Below are positions 21,030 through 29,847 of a stretch of 64,000 nt of DNA, in pieces. The stretch lies in assembly GCF_012911935.1 (NCBI RefSeq), contig NZ_JAAXLA010000031.1:1-64000 (forward strand), given 5' to 3'. The number at the start of each line of letters is the position of its first letter. The stretch's first letter is position 1. Below the pieces are notes generated by a model. It did no database searches. It saw only the letters and a list, made by a program, of their open reading frames with translations, and was not told where the DNA came from. The stretch comes from Pseudonocardia acidicola. Lineage in GTDB: Bacteria > Actinomycetota > Actinomycetes > Mycobacteriales > Pseudonocardiaceae. A program made the position numbers and the translations under genes.

Positions 21030-24000
21030 TCAGCGGAAGTCGCGCGACCGCACCGGCACGGCCAGCGTGAGGCGCTGCAGCCGGTCGGCGACGAGGTTGA
21101 GCACGCCCTCCGGACTGCGCTCCAACCGGCCGCGGACCAGCAGCGCCGAACTGCCGGTCGCCACCGCCCGGTAGCGCGCCCACAGCCCCTCCGAGCAGGT
21201 GACGTTGAGCATCCCGCTCTCGTCCTCCAGGTTGAGGAACGTGACCCCGCCCGCGGTGGCCGGCCGCTGGCGGTGGGTGACCAGGCCACCGACCAGCACC
21301 CGGGCCGGGCCGCCCGCCCCGGCTCGCCGCCCCACCTCGTCCAGGCCGTCGATCCGCACCGCGCCGAGCTCGTCGAGCCGGGCGCGCAAGTGCTGGATGG
21401 GGTGGCTGTCCGGGGAGACCCCGGTGGCCCAGACATCGGCCACGGTCAGCTCCGCGTCGGTCATCCCCGGCAGGGCCGGCGCGTCCAACCCGACCGCCGT
21501 GCCGGGCAGATGGTCCGGCCGCACCGCCGCCACCACACCGGCCGCCCACAACGCCGAGCGGCGGTCCACCCCGAAGCAACCGAACGCCCCCGCGGTGGCC
21601 AGCGCCTCGGCCTGCGGCCCGGTCAGCCGCACCCGGTGAGCCAGGTCCGCCAGGTCCCGGTAGGGGCCGCCGCGGCCGCGCTCGGACTCGATCTCCGCGG
21701 CCAGCTCCTCGCCCACCGTGCGCACCTCGGCCAGGCCCAGCCGGATCGAGCGGCCACCCGCACTGCGCGGGTCGGGCTGCAGGATCGCCCCCGCACCGCC
21801 GAGGTTGACGTCCGGGCCGCGCACCAGCACCCCGTGCCGGCGGGCGTCGGCCACCAGCGACTGCGGGGAGTAGAAGCCCATCGGCTGGGAGTTCAGCAGC
21901 GCCGCGCAGAACGCCGCCGGGTAGTGGTGCTTGAACCAGGCGCTGTAGTAGACCAGCGACGCGAAGCTGATCGAGTGACTCTCCGGGAAGCCGAAGTTGG
22001 CGAAGGCCAGCATCTTGGTGAAGATCCCGTCGGCGACCTCCCCGGTGATCCCGTTGGCCGCCATACCGTCGAAGAAGCGGCCGCGCAGCCGCTCCATCTT
22101 CTGCGTCGAGCGCTTGGACCCCATGGCCCGGCGCAGCTCGTCGGCGTCGGCGGCGGAGAACCCCGCGACGTCGACGGCCACCTGCATGAGCTGCTCCTGG
22201 AACAGCGGGACCCCGAGGGTCTTGTCGAGCGCGCCCTTGAGCAGCGGATGGTCGTGCCGCCACTCCTCGAGGCCGTTGCGCCGCCGGATGTAGGGATGCA
22301 CCGACCCGCCCTGGATGGGGCCGGGACGGATCAGCGCGACCTCCACCACGAGGTCGTAGAACACCCGCGGCTTGAGCCGGGGCAGCGTGGCCATCTGGGC
22401 CCGGGACTCCACCTGGAACACCCCGACCGAATCGGCCCGCCGCAACATGGCGTAGACCGCGTCGTCGATCGGCTGCAGCTCGTGCAGCTCGATCACCCGG
22501 TCATGGTGCTCGGCGACCAGGTCGATCATCTTGTGCAGCGCGGTGAGCATGCCCAGCCCGAGCAAGTCGAACTTGACCAGCCCGGCGGCCGCGCAGTCGT
22601 CCTTGTCCCACTGCACGACGGTGCGGTTCTCCATCCGGGCCCACTCCACCGGGACGACCTCGCAGACCGGCCGGTCGCAGATCACCATCCCGCCGGAGTG
22701 GATGCCGAGGTGGCGGGGGAAGCCGAGCAGCTGATCGGCCAGGGCCAGCACCGGCGCGGGCATCCCGGCCGGCGCGTTCCCGGACCCGTCGCCGCTGAGC
22801 CCGTGCCAGCGCTCGATCTGCTTGCTCCAGGCGTCCTGCTGTCCTGGTGAGTACCCCATCGCCTTCGCCATGTCCCGCACCGCCGAGCGCGGCCGGTAGG
22901 TGATCACGTTGGCCACCTGGGCGGCGCAGCCGCGGCCGTACCGGCCGTAGACGTACTGGATGGCCTCCTCGCGGCGGCCCGACTCGATGTCCAGGTCGAT
23001 GTCGGGATAGCCGTCGCGGGCCGGGGACAGGAACCGTTCGAACAGCAATCCGTTGCCGACCGCGTCGACCTGCGTGATGCCCAGCGCGTAGCAGACCGCC
23101 GAGTTCGCCGCCGAACCCCGGCCCTGGCACAGGATGTCGGCCTTGCGACAGAACTCGACGATGTCGTGCACGATCAGGAAGTAGCCGGGGAAGTTCTTGG
23201 CCTCGATGATCGCCAGCTCGCGTTCCACGGTCTCGACGGCCTCGGGACACTCGGCGTGGCTGCCGTAGCGCCGCGCCACCCCCCGGTAGGTGAGCTCGCG
23301 CAGCCAGCTGGCCTCGGTGTGTCCCGCCGGCACGTCGAAGGGCGGCAGGTCGGGGGCCACCAGGTCGATCGTGAACGCGCACTCGGCGCCGAACGCGGCG
23401 GCCCGGGCCACCGCGCCCGGGTAGCGCGCGTCGAACCGGGCGGCCATCTCCGCGCCGCTGCGCAGGTGTGCCGTGCCGGCCGGGGGCAGCCAGCCGTCGG
23501 CCTCGTCGAGGCTGCGCCGGGCCCGGACCGCGGCCAGCGCGGTGGCCAGCGGGTAGCGGTCCGCAGTGGCGTAGTGCGCGGCCGTGGTGGCCACCGTCGG
23601 GAGACCCATCCCGGCGGCCAGCGCGGCGAGCGCGTCGTTGCGCTCGGTGTCGGTGGGCAGCGCATGGTGGGTGAGCTCGACGGCCACGTGGTCGCGGCCG
23701 AACCGGTCGACCAGGTCGCGCAGCGCGAGCGCGGCGGCGTCGGGCCCGCCACGGCGCAGCGCCTGCTGGACGGCGCCCTTGCGGCAGCCGGTGAGCGCCA
23801 GCACGTGGCCCGCGGTGTCGCCGACGATCTCGTCGAGGTCGTAGACCGGACGGCCCTTCTCCTGCCCGCGCAGCTGGGCGGTGCTGATCGTGCGGCACAG
23901 CGCCCGGTAGCCCGCGGGATCGCGGGCCAGCAGCAGCAGGTGGCTGCCCTCCGGATCGGGCACCCCGTTCTGCGGAGCGGTCAGCCCGAGGCTCAGCTCC

Positions 24001-24383
24001 GCGCCGAAGATCGTCTTCACGCCGAGCTCGGCGGCCGCCTCGGCGAACCGGACCACCCCGTACATGCCGTCGTGGTCGGTGAGCGCGATCGCCTCCAGAC
24101 CGAGCCGGGCCGCCTGTTCGACCAGTTCCTCGGGATGGCCGGCGCCGTCGAGGAAGCTGAAATTGGAGTGACAGTGCAGCTCGGCGTAGGGCGTCCGGAC
24201 GGGCGGGCCAGGCAGGTCGGGGGCCCGATAGGGCTCGCGCTTGCGCGACCAGGCCGGCCCGTCACCGCCGTCGGCCTCCGGGCCGCCGGTCAGGCTCGCA
24301 CCGTCGCGCGCCCGGCCGGAGAGCACCGCCTCCAGCTCCGACCAGCTGACATCCGGATTGTTGAAGCCCACGGATCGAACCAT
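21030..24383 (-). CDS. dnaE2: Error-prone DNA polymerase III alpha subunit
   Basis: C-family polymerase that performs translesion synthesis with ImuA' and ImuB under the SOS response. The PHP domain begins YAELHCHSNFSFLDGAGHP (about 60-80). The palm motif YPDIDLDIES holds the catalytic Asp pair, so the enzyme looks active. The OB domain near the C-terminus reads TFLNLEDESGMLNV. About 1117 residues from ATG 24383; GTG 24371 (VGFNNPDVSW) matches the usual family start equally well. A LexA box abuts the start, leaving no room for a ribosome site, so the message may be leaderless. Confidence 0.95.
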   Translation of the reverse strand: MVRSVGFNNPDVSWSELEAVLSGRARDGASLTGGPEADGGDGPAWSRKREPYRAPDLPGPPVRTPYAELHCHSNFSFLDGAGHPEELVEQAARLGLEAIALTDHDGMYGVVRFAEAAAELGVKTIFGAELSLGLTAPQNGVPDPEGSHLLLLARDPAGYRALCRTISTAQLRGQEKGRPVYDLDEIVGDTAGHVLALTGCRKGAVQQALRRGGPDAAALALRDLVDRFGRDHVAVELTHHALPTDTERNDALAALAAGMGLPTVATTAAHYATADRYPLATALAAVRARRSLDEADGWLPPAGTAHLRSGAEMAARFDARYPGAVARAAAFGAECAFTIDLVAPDLPPFDVPAGHTEASWLRELTYRGVARRYGSHAECPEAVETVERELAIIEAKNFPGYFLIVHDIVEFCRKADILCQGRGSAANSAVCYALGITQVDAVGNGLLFERFLSPARDGYPDIDLDIESGRREEAIQYVYGRYGRGCAAQVANVITYRPRSAVRDMAKAMGYSPGQQDAWSKQIERWHGLSGDGSGNAPAGMPAPVLALADQLLGFPRHLGIHSGGMVICDRPVCEVVPVEWARMENRTVVQWDKDDCAAAGLVKFDLLGLGMLTALHKMIDLVAEHHDRVIELHELQPIDDAVYAMLRRADSVGVFQVESRAQMATLPRLKPRVFYDLVVEVALIRPGPIQGGSVHPYIRRRNGLEEWRHDHPLLKGALDKTLGVPLFQEQLMQVAVDVAGFSAADADELRRAMGSKRSTQKMERLRGRFFDGMAANGITGEVADGIFTKMLAFANFGFPESHSISFASLVYYSAWFKHHYPAAFCAALLNSQPMGFYSPQSLVADARRHGVLVRGPDVNLGGAGAILQPDPRSAGGRSIRLGLAEVRTVGEELAAEIESERGRGGPYRDLADLAHRVRLTGPQAEALATAGAFGCFGVDRRSALWAAGVVAAVRPDHLPGTAVGLDAPALPGMTDAELTVADVWATGVSPDSHPIQHLRARLDELGAVRIDGLDEVGRRAGAGGPARVLVGGLVTHRQRPATAGGVTFLNLEDESGMLNVTCSEGLWARYRAVATGSSALLVRGRLERSPEGVLNLVADRLQRLTLAVPVRSRDFR

Positions 24384-24385
24384 AG

Positions 24386-24401
24386 TCGAACACATGTTCG
24401 A
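24386..24401. promoter_or_regulatory. LexA (SOS) box of dnaE2
   Basis: TCGAACACATGTTCGA is a perfect match to the actinobacterial SOS box TCGAAC-N4-GTTCGA. It lies 2 bp before ATG 24383, so LexA would cover the transcription start. Confidence 0.93.
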
Positions 24402-24437
24402 ACACGGTGGATCTGTCCACAGGCCGGGAGGGAGACA

Positions 24438-26288
24438 TCAGTCGTAGATCCCCATCACCCACCACCCCCCGGTCCGGCCGAGCAGCAGGAACGCGACGCC
24501 GTCGTCGAGCAGCACCTGCAGCCGCGCGCCGCCGCCGGTGCCCGGCACCCACCACCGTTGCCGGAGCGGCCACGGGCCGGCCCAGCCCACCACCGTCACG
24601 AACGGCCCGCCGTCCACGGCGATCCGGTACGGGGGCGCACCGAGCAGGTCGCAGGCGATGGGCACCACCGGCAGCCCGGCGACGTCGAGCAACTCGGCGC
24701 GCAGCGGCTCCGGCGGCACGATCGCGGGGGACGGCGCGGGAAGCCGGCCCGGCCAGACCGGCACCGGATCCCGGATCGCCGCGCGGGCACCGCGGACCGG
24801 GCGGCTGCGCCGGGTGGCCGGCCCGCGCCGGGCGGCGCCCGGCGTGATCGTCGAGCCGGAGGGTGCGGCTCCCGGTTCCGGGGTGGCGCTCCCGGCCGGG
24901 CCGGGCGTGGGCGTCCGGCCGGGATCCGGCACGAAGCCCGGCGCCGGAGAGACCGTTTCGGGCGCCACGGCCGGGCCGGACGGCCCCGCCGAGAGCCCGG
25001 ACGGCACCGACGGCGGCATCCCGGCCGGGGCCGCCGCGGAGGCGACGGCGCCGCGGTCGTCCCCCCAGGGCACCAGGAGCACCCGCTCCCCCGGATCCCG
25101 CCCGCCGGCCAGCACCGCGGTGACCACCGCGTCCGGCCCGAGCAGCGCCTGCACCCGCACCAGTGCGCGGCCGGCCCGCTCGCCGGCCTCCCCGACCTCG
25201 CCCCACAACCCCAGTTGCAGCGCCCCTGCGGTGACCGTCTCCTCCGGGGTCAGCCGCAGCCGGACCACCGCGCCGGACCCGCCCCGGGTGAGCCAGGCGT
25301 CGAGCTGCCAGCGGACCCGGTCGACCGTGCCGGACGGCGTCAGCGGCTCGGCGCAACGCCAGATCCGCAGCAGCTCCTCCCCCTCCGCCGTCCACGCCGC
25401 GACCCCCAGCCGGGTGCAGGACAGCCCGTGCCCGGCGAGCACCCGGTGCAACCGCTCGGCCAGCCCGCGGGCGGCGAACGCGGCGGCGTCGACCCGGTCG
25501 ACCGGCGGGTCGAGCTCGATCTCGACGGCCAGTTCCTCGGGCGGGTGCCGCCGCACCGGCGGCCGCGGATCCAGCCCGCGGGCCAGCCGGTGGGCCAGCA
25601 CCGCGTCGGCGCCGAACCGGGACGCGACGTCGGCCGCCTCCAGCGCACCGAACGCACCGAGGCTGCGCAGCCCGAGCTGGCGCAGCAGGCTGACCAGCTC
25701 GGACCGGTCGACCTCCGGCTCACGGTCGAGCTCGTCGACCCCCAGCGGCGCCAGGAACTCGGGGGTGGCGCCGGGCGGGACGCTCACCGCGCGCCGGGCC
25801 GCCAGCACGGCGGCGAACAGCCCGTCGGCCAGCCCGATCTGACACTCCACGCCGGTGCGCGCCGCCACCTGGTCGGCCAGCCGTTCCGCGGCCTGCAACT
25901 CCCCGCCGAAGTACCCCACCGGCCCCTGGGCCGCCAACGCCACCAGGCCGGGCCGCACCACCTCGACGCCCGGAGCCAGCTCCTCCACCGCGGACACCAC
26001 CGGCTCGAACAGCCGCGCGTCGCGGTCGGCGTCGCGGGCGAGTACCGCCAGGTCGGGGCAACGGGCCTGCGCCTCCCGACGGCGCAACCCGCGGCGCACC
26101 CCCTGGGCGCGCGCCGTCGCCGAGCAGGCCAGCACCCGGTTGGCCGCGACCACGGCCGCCGGCCGGTGCGCCGGCACGTGCTCGGCCAGCGCGGCCGCCG
26201 TCACCGGCCAGTCCGGGGACCACACGGCGAGCACCCGGGCGGGCCCGGGCTCCGCCGCAGCACTCCCCGGCTGCTGCGGCCCGCTCAC
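24438..26288 (-). CDS. imuB: ImuB, inactive Y-family polymerase homologue
   Basis: 616-residue hub of the mutasome that links DnaE2 to the beta clamp. The N-terminal Y-family fold is visible (VLAVWSPDWPV…, RRGLRRREAQARCPDLAVL, LADGLFAAVLAARRA, LRSLGAFGALEAADVASRFG). The metal-binding acidic residues of active Pol IV (N-terminal DxD and the SIDE motif) are replaced, as is usual for ImuB. A long Pro/Gly/Ala-rich insert (about 385-490) makes it longer than the common 520-540 residues. Its start overlaps the imuA' stop by 4 bp; dnaE2 follows after 54 bp. Confidence 0.92.
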   Translation of the reverse strand: MSGPQQPGSAAAEPGPARVLAVWSPDWPVTAAALAEHVPAHRPAAVVAANRVLACSATARAQGVRRGLRRREAQARCPDLAVLARDADRDARLFEPVVSAVEELAPGVEVVRPGLVALAAQGPVGYFGGELQAAERLADQVAARTGVECQIGLADGLFAAVLAARRAVSVPPGATPEFLAPLGVDELDREPEVDRSELVSLLRQLGLRSLGAFGALEAADVASRFGADAVLAHRLARGLDPRPPVRRHPPEELAVEIELDPPVDRVDAAAFAARGLAERLHRVLAGHGLSCTRLGVAAWTAEGEELLRIWRCAEPLTPSGTVDRVRWQLDAWLTRGGSGAVVRLRLTPEETVTAGALQLGLWGEVGEAGERAGRALVRVQALLGPDAVVTAVLAGGRDPGERVLLVPWGDDRGAVASAAAPAGMPPSVPSGLSAGPSGPAVAPETVSPAPGFVPDPGRTPTPGPAGSATPEPGAAPSGSTITPGAARRGPATRRSRPVRGARAAIRDPVPVWPGRLPAPSPAIVPPEPLRAELLDVAGLPVVPIACDLLGAPPYRIAVDGGPFVTVVGWAGPWPLRQRWWVPGTGGGARLQVLLDDGVAFLLLGRTGGWWVMGIYD

Positions 26289-27073
26289 ATCGCCGTCCGG
26301 GCCGCGACCCCCGACGGCCGGGCCGGGCGCTCGGCCGGTTCCGCGCCGACGTCACCGACGGTTCCCCCGCCCGAGCCGATCACGCCGGGCCCGCCCGCGC
26401 CGGGGCCACCGCCGGGCGCGGGCAGCAGCATCCCCGTGCTGCGCCCGGCCGGGGCGATCCCTCGGCCACGCAGCCGCACCCGGACCCGGCGGGAGCACAA
26501 CCGCCCGCCGCCACCACCGACCAGGCCCTGCCACTGCGTACGCGTGCAGCCCAGTTCGACGTCCGCCCCGGACCACGGCCCCAGGGCCAGCAGCACCGCC
26601 CCACGCTGACGGGCCCGGGCCATCAACCGCTGCCGGTCCGCGGCGGACACCCCCGCCCGTTCCACCCCGGCCACGGCGACCAGGTCGAGCCCGTCGAGCA
26701 GCGCCGCGGTGACCGCCACCAGGTCGCGGCCCGGGCGCGGCACCAGGGCCAGCCGTTCGAGCCGGATCCCGGCCTCGGCCGCGGCCACCAGGCCCAGCCC
26801 GGGCCGGCCGACCACCCCCGCCCAGGCCCCGCCGGCCGAGGCTTCGGCGAGCAGGGCGAACAGCAGCGAGGTGGCCCCGGGCCCCGCCGAGACCGACACC
26901 GTCGAGCCGCGCCGCAGCCCACCGGCAGGCAGCAGCCGGGCGAGCGGCCCGGCCACCGGGAGCAACCGCCCGTCGGCGCCCGGGGACGCCACCGGCCGCA
27001 CGGTCTCCGACCGGTTCTCCATGCGGCGGAGCAGCCCCCGGGCCATCTCCAGCCGGCTCGCCGCCTCGACCAC
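26285..27073 (-). CDS. imuA': ImuA'-like mutasome protein
   Basis: 262-residue RecA-like accessory protein needed for DnaE2/ImuB-dependent mutagenesis. It has the usual LLPVAGPLARLLPAGGLRRGSTVSVS opening with a degenerate P-loop (SAGPGATSLL) and the RQLMARARQRGAVLL-like core, and a Gly/Pro-rich C-terminal tail. GTG 27073 follows GGGAGG. First gene of imuA'-imuB, with a LexA box 51 bp upstream. The assignment rests mostly on context and fold pattern, because this family diverges fast. Confidence 0.85.
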   Translation of the reverse strand: MVEAASRLEMARGLLRRMENRSETVRPVASPGADGRLLPVAGPLARLLPAGGLRRGSTVSVSAGPGATSLLFALLAEASAGGAWAGVVGRPGLGLVAAAEAGIRLERLALVPRPGRDLVAVTAALLDGLDLVAVAGVERAGVSAADRQRLMARARQRGAVLLALGPWSGADVELGCTRTQWQGLVGGGGGRLCSRRVRVRLRGRGIAPAGRSTGMLLPAPGGGPGAGGPGVIGSGGGTVGDVGAEPAERPARPSGVAARTAM

Positions 27074-27124
27074 CGCTCATGCCTCCCGGCGCACGTCGGG
27101 ACCGCCGCGGGGAAGTCGGCGCAT

Positions 27125-27140
27125 TCGAACTGATGTTCGG
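27125..27140. promoter_or_regulatory. LexA (SOS) box of imuA'-imuB
   Basis: TCGAACTGATGTTCGG, one mismatch from TCGAAC-N4-GTTCGA, lies 51 bp before the imuA' start. With the box at 24386 it puts all three mutasome genes under SOS control. Confidence 0.88.
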
Positions 27141-27463
27141 ACTATAGGGCTCGGCGGGGACCCCCTCAAGTCGCTCCCGAATGACGGGACCGGCCGGGCG
27201 GACCTGCGGCCGACTCCCATGCGCGCAGTGGCCGCTGGCTCACCCGGCGTCGAATCCCGAGCCGGGACACCCCGCCGTTCAGCCGTATCCGATGGTCTCC
27301 GTGGAACTGGCCGGCGGCGCGGTCATCGCGGTCGCCGAGACACCGCGTAGCCCTCCTACAACAAGGACACGTCGCGGACAGCGGATACATATTTATCGTC
27401 CCTAGTTTTCTTCTTGCAGGCCGATCCAAACGGTCGGCAGCAACCTCGAAGGAGATAAAAGAG
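27141..27463. other. Long AT-richer leader between imuA' and the 29-residue peptide gene
   Basis: 323 bp with no convincing gene. The last 100 bp are clearly poorer in GC than the rest of the window (GATACATATTTATCG, then CCTAGTTTTCTTCTTG near 27385-27416), then a short hairpin GCCGA/TCGGC at about 27420-27438 and a strong ribosome site GAAGGAG. It probably holds the promoter and 5' leader of the peptide gene. Confidence 0.5.
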
Positions 27464-27553
27464 ATGTCGAAGTTCCGTCCGCTCCCGCCCCGCCGCCCCG
27501 TCGAGCCGAAGCGCGACGACAAGCGCTGCGACAAGCGCAAGGACCGTCGCTGA
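27464..27553 (+). CDS. 29-residue highly basic peptide
   Basis: Encodes a 29-residue peptide with a PLPPRRPVEPK start and an RDDKRCDKRKDRR end: 5 Pro and 15 Lys/Arg/Asp charge-alternating residues, plus a single Cys22. Evidence for a real gene: an excellent ribosome site (GAAGGAGATAAAAGAG before ATG), a GC3-biased frame, an AT-rich leader and a dedicated terminator 46 bp downstream. No family recognised. It could be a ribosomally made peptide precursor, a nucleic-acid-binding microprotein or a small regulator. The exporter gene 240 bp downstream is a possible partner. Confidence 0.6.
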   Translation: MSKFRPLPPRRPVEPKRDDKRCDKRKDRR

Positions 27554-27598
27554 TCAGGCACTTTCCCGCCTGACGGCATCGCCTGGGGCACGGGAGAC

Positions 27599-27630
27599 GG
27601 CCGGGGTCCGCTACCGAGCGGGCCCCGGCC
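27599..27630 (+). terminator. Terminator of the 29-residue peptide gene
   Basis: A 14-bp GC-rich stem (GGCCGGGGTCCGCT / AGCGGGCCCCGGCC, one G-T wobble) with loop ACCG, 46 bp after the peptide stop codon. Confidence 0.8.
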
Positions 27631-27766
27631 TCCTGCCGCGACGATGATTCCGAGCACTCCCGAGATCAATTCTCCACGCTCTCAGGAATGAGAGAGAAAT
27701 GCCGGCGCCCAGCCGGGGCCGACACCTGCGCTGTGGAAATCGTACGGAAACAGAAGGACGATCCAG

Positions 27767-27796
27767 ATGACCACCCCGACGGGACGGCTCCGGTGA
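27767..27796 (+). other. Possible 9-codon upstream ORF coupled to the exporter start
   Basis: ATG with AAGGA 8 nt upstream reads MTTPTGRLR and stops at TGA 27794-27796. That stop overlaps the exporter GTG at 27793 (GTGA). This would explain how a GTG start with a weak site of its own is translated. Coding of so short a frame cannot be proven from sequence. Confidence 0.4.
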
Positions 27797-29649
27797 CGCT
27801 CACGCCGGCCGGGCGGTCCGGCCCGATCGTCGGCACCACCCGTGCGGCCACCCTGGTCCTGCGCCGGTTCTGGCCGCTGGCCCGGCCGGACCGGGCCACC
27901 CTCGCCGCAGCGACCCTGCTGCTCGTCCTGGCCGCGGCGGCCGACACCGTGGCCGTCCGGATGTTCTCCGACATCGTCGACGGCGCCGTCTCCGACGGCA
28001 GCCTGAACGCCTACTGGGGCCCGGCCGCGCTGTGGCTGGCGACCGCCGTGGCCGGCGGGGTGGCCACGTTCGCCGGGTCCTACCTGACGGCCCGGGCGGC
28101 GGAGAACTTCCTGCTCCGGCTCCGTGACCAGGCCTTCGGGCACCTGCAGCGGCTCAGCCCGGACTTCTTCGCGCACCACCCGCTCGGCGACCTCGTGTCC
28201 CGGCTCACCGGCGACATCGAGGTGATCGAGGAACTGGTCTCGTCGGGGGTCGTGCAGGTGCTCGCCTCGGTGACCACGGTGCTGTTCTTCGCCGGGGCCG
28301 CCTTCTTCATCCGCTGGGACCTCGCGCTGGCCATCCTGGTGCTGCTCCCCCTGCTGCTCATCGCGACCCGCCGGTTCTCCGCACGCATCCGCACGCTCTC
28401 GCAGAGCGAACGGGAGACCAACGGCACGATCAGCACCGTCGTCGAGGAGGGCATCGCCAACGTCGCGCTGATCCAGGCCTACGGCACCGAGCGCCGGGAG
28501 GCCGACCGGTTGCACCTCGAAGGCCGGCGCTGGCTGCACGCCCGGTTGGCCCAGACCCGCTTGGCCGCCCTCTACGCGCCGCTCACCGACCTGTTCGAGA
28601 CGATCGGCATTCTCGCCGTGCTCGGGGTCGGGGCCTGGGAGATCTCGGCGCACCGGCTCACGATCGGCGGGCTGGTCGGCTTCGCCACCTACCTCGGATT
28701 CCTCTACGGGCCGCTGCACCGGCTCGGCGACCTGATGCTCAGCGTGACGGCGGCACGGGCCGCCGGCGACCGGCTCTCCGAGATCCTCGACGCGGTGCCC
28801 GCGGTGGCCGACCACCCGGCGGCGCTCACCGGGCCGGCCAGGTCCGGGCTGGTCGAGTTCGACCGGGTGGTCTTCGGTTATCCGGGCGCCGAGGGGCCCA
28901 GCCTGCGCGGTGTCTCGCTGCGCGCCGAGCCCGGGCGGCTGCTGCTGGTCACGGGTCCGAGCGGGGCGGGCAAGTCGACGCTGGCGCGGCTGCTGCTGCG
29001 CTTCTACGACCCGCACGCCGGGCGGATCACCCTCGACGGCGCCGACCTGCGCGACATCAGCCTGGCGGCGCTGCGCACCAGCGTGACCCTGCTGCCGCAG
29101 GAGACCGCAGTGCTCGACGGGACGGTCGCCGACAACATCGCCTACGGCAGCCCGGGGGCCCCGCCGGCGGCGATCCGGGCCGCCGCCCGCGCCGTCGGCG
29201 CCGACGAGTTCATCTGCCGGCTGCCCCAGGGGTACCTCACCCCGCTGGGGCACCGCGGCCCGCAACTGTCCGGTGGTCAGCGGCAGCGCATCGCGTTCGC
29301 GCGCGCCGTGCTGCGCGGTGCGCCGGTGCTGGTCCTCGACGAGCCGACGACCGGGCTCGACGCCGCCTCGGTCGCCGCTCTCGCACCGGCACTGCGCTCG
29401 CTCGCGCGGGGCCGGACCACCATCGTGATCACCCACGACCTGGCGCTGGCACCGATGGCCGACCGGATCGCCGTACTCGACCGCGGCACGGTGATCGAGC
29501 ACGGCACCCACGCGCAGCTGCTCGCCGCCGGCGGGCTCTACCGCAGGCTGTTCCAGGGCGGCGGGCAGGGCACCGCACCGAGCCCCTGGCGGAGCGCCGT
29601 CGAGGACACCGCGCGGCACGCCCAGCCCGAGCGGGCGGGCGCGCGATGA
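27793..29649 (+). CDS. ABC exporter with fused membrane and ATPase domains
   Basis: 618-residue half-transporter. Six transmembrane helices lie in about residues 25-300, and the nucleotide-binding domain occupies about 325-580. It has Walker A GPSGAGKST, Q-loop LLPQE, signature LSGGQRQR, Walker B VLVLDEP and H-loop THD. It belongs to the multidrug/peptide exporter class; no peptidase C39 domain is present. I place the start at GTG 27793 because the 35 codons from ATG 27688 have low GC3 and look non-coding. It follows the 29-residue peptide gene and its terminator. The substrate is unknown. Confidence 0.9.
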   Translation: MTLTPAGRSGPIVGTTRAATLVLRRFWPLARPDRATLAAATLLLVLAAAADTVAVRMFSDIVDGAVSDGSLNAYWGPAALWLATAVAGGVATFAGSYLTARAAENFLLRLRDQAFGHLQRLSPDFFAHHPLGDLVSRLTGDIEVIEELVSSGVVQVLASVTTVLFFAGAAFFIRWDLALAILVLLPLLLIATRRFSARIRTLSQSERETNGTISTVVEEGIANVALIQAYGTERREADRLHLEGRRWLHARLAQTRLAALYAPLTDLFETIGILAVLGVGAWEISAHRLTIGGLVGFATYLGFLYGPLHRLGDLMLSVTAARAAGDRLSEILDAVPAVADHPAALTGPARSGLVEFDRVVFGYPGAEGPSLRGVSLRAEPGRLLLVTGPSGAGKSTLARLLLRFYDPHAGRITLDGADLRDISLAALRTSVTLLPQETAVLDGTVADNIAYGSPGAPPAAIRAAARAVGADEFICRLPQGYLTPLGHRGPQLSGGQRQRIAFARAVLRGAPVLVLDEPTTGLDAASVAALAPALRSLARGRTTIVITHDLALAPMADRIAVLDRGTVIEHGTHAQLLAAGGLYRRLFQGGGQGTAPSPWRSAVEDTARHAQPERAGAR

Positions 29650-29810
29650 TCCGGATCGCCGCCGGGACCACGGGCACCTGCGCAACGACCGGACGGGTGC
29701 ACAGGACCACCTCGGCGATCACGATCGGCAGCTCTCCCGGCCCGCGGCGCCGCTCCCCGCCACGCCGGACGTGGACTACGTCCGGGTCCGGCGGCGGGGG
29801 CATGAGGCCC

Positions 29811-29840
29811 GGTCCCCGGCGACGGAGCGCGCCGGGGACC
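29811..29840. terminator. Terminator between the ABC exporter and purH
   Basis: A 10-bp perfect stem GGTCCCCGGC / GCCGGGGACC with a 10-nt loop, between convergent genes and next to the purH stop. Confidence 0.75.
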
Positions 29841-29847
29841 GCCGCGC

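Noticed and set aside
23166-26609. Very long open plus-strand frame opposite imuB and dnaE2
   Set aside because: Its product is Arg/Pro/Gly repeats with no domain. It mirrors the GC3 bias of the real minus-strand genes.
27181-27405. 74-codon plus-strand frame before the small peptide gene
   Set aside because: No ribosome site, irregular codon bias and no recognisable domain. It lies in the probable promoter/leader region.
27688-27792. ATG 27688 as the ABC exporter start
   Set aside because: The 35 codons have poor GC3 and no protein-like character, and AGGA is directly against the ATG. GTG 27793 marks where coding bias begins.
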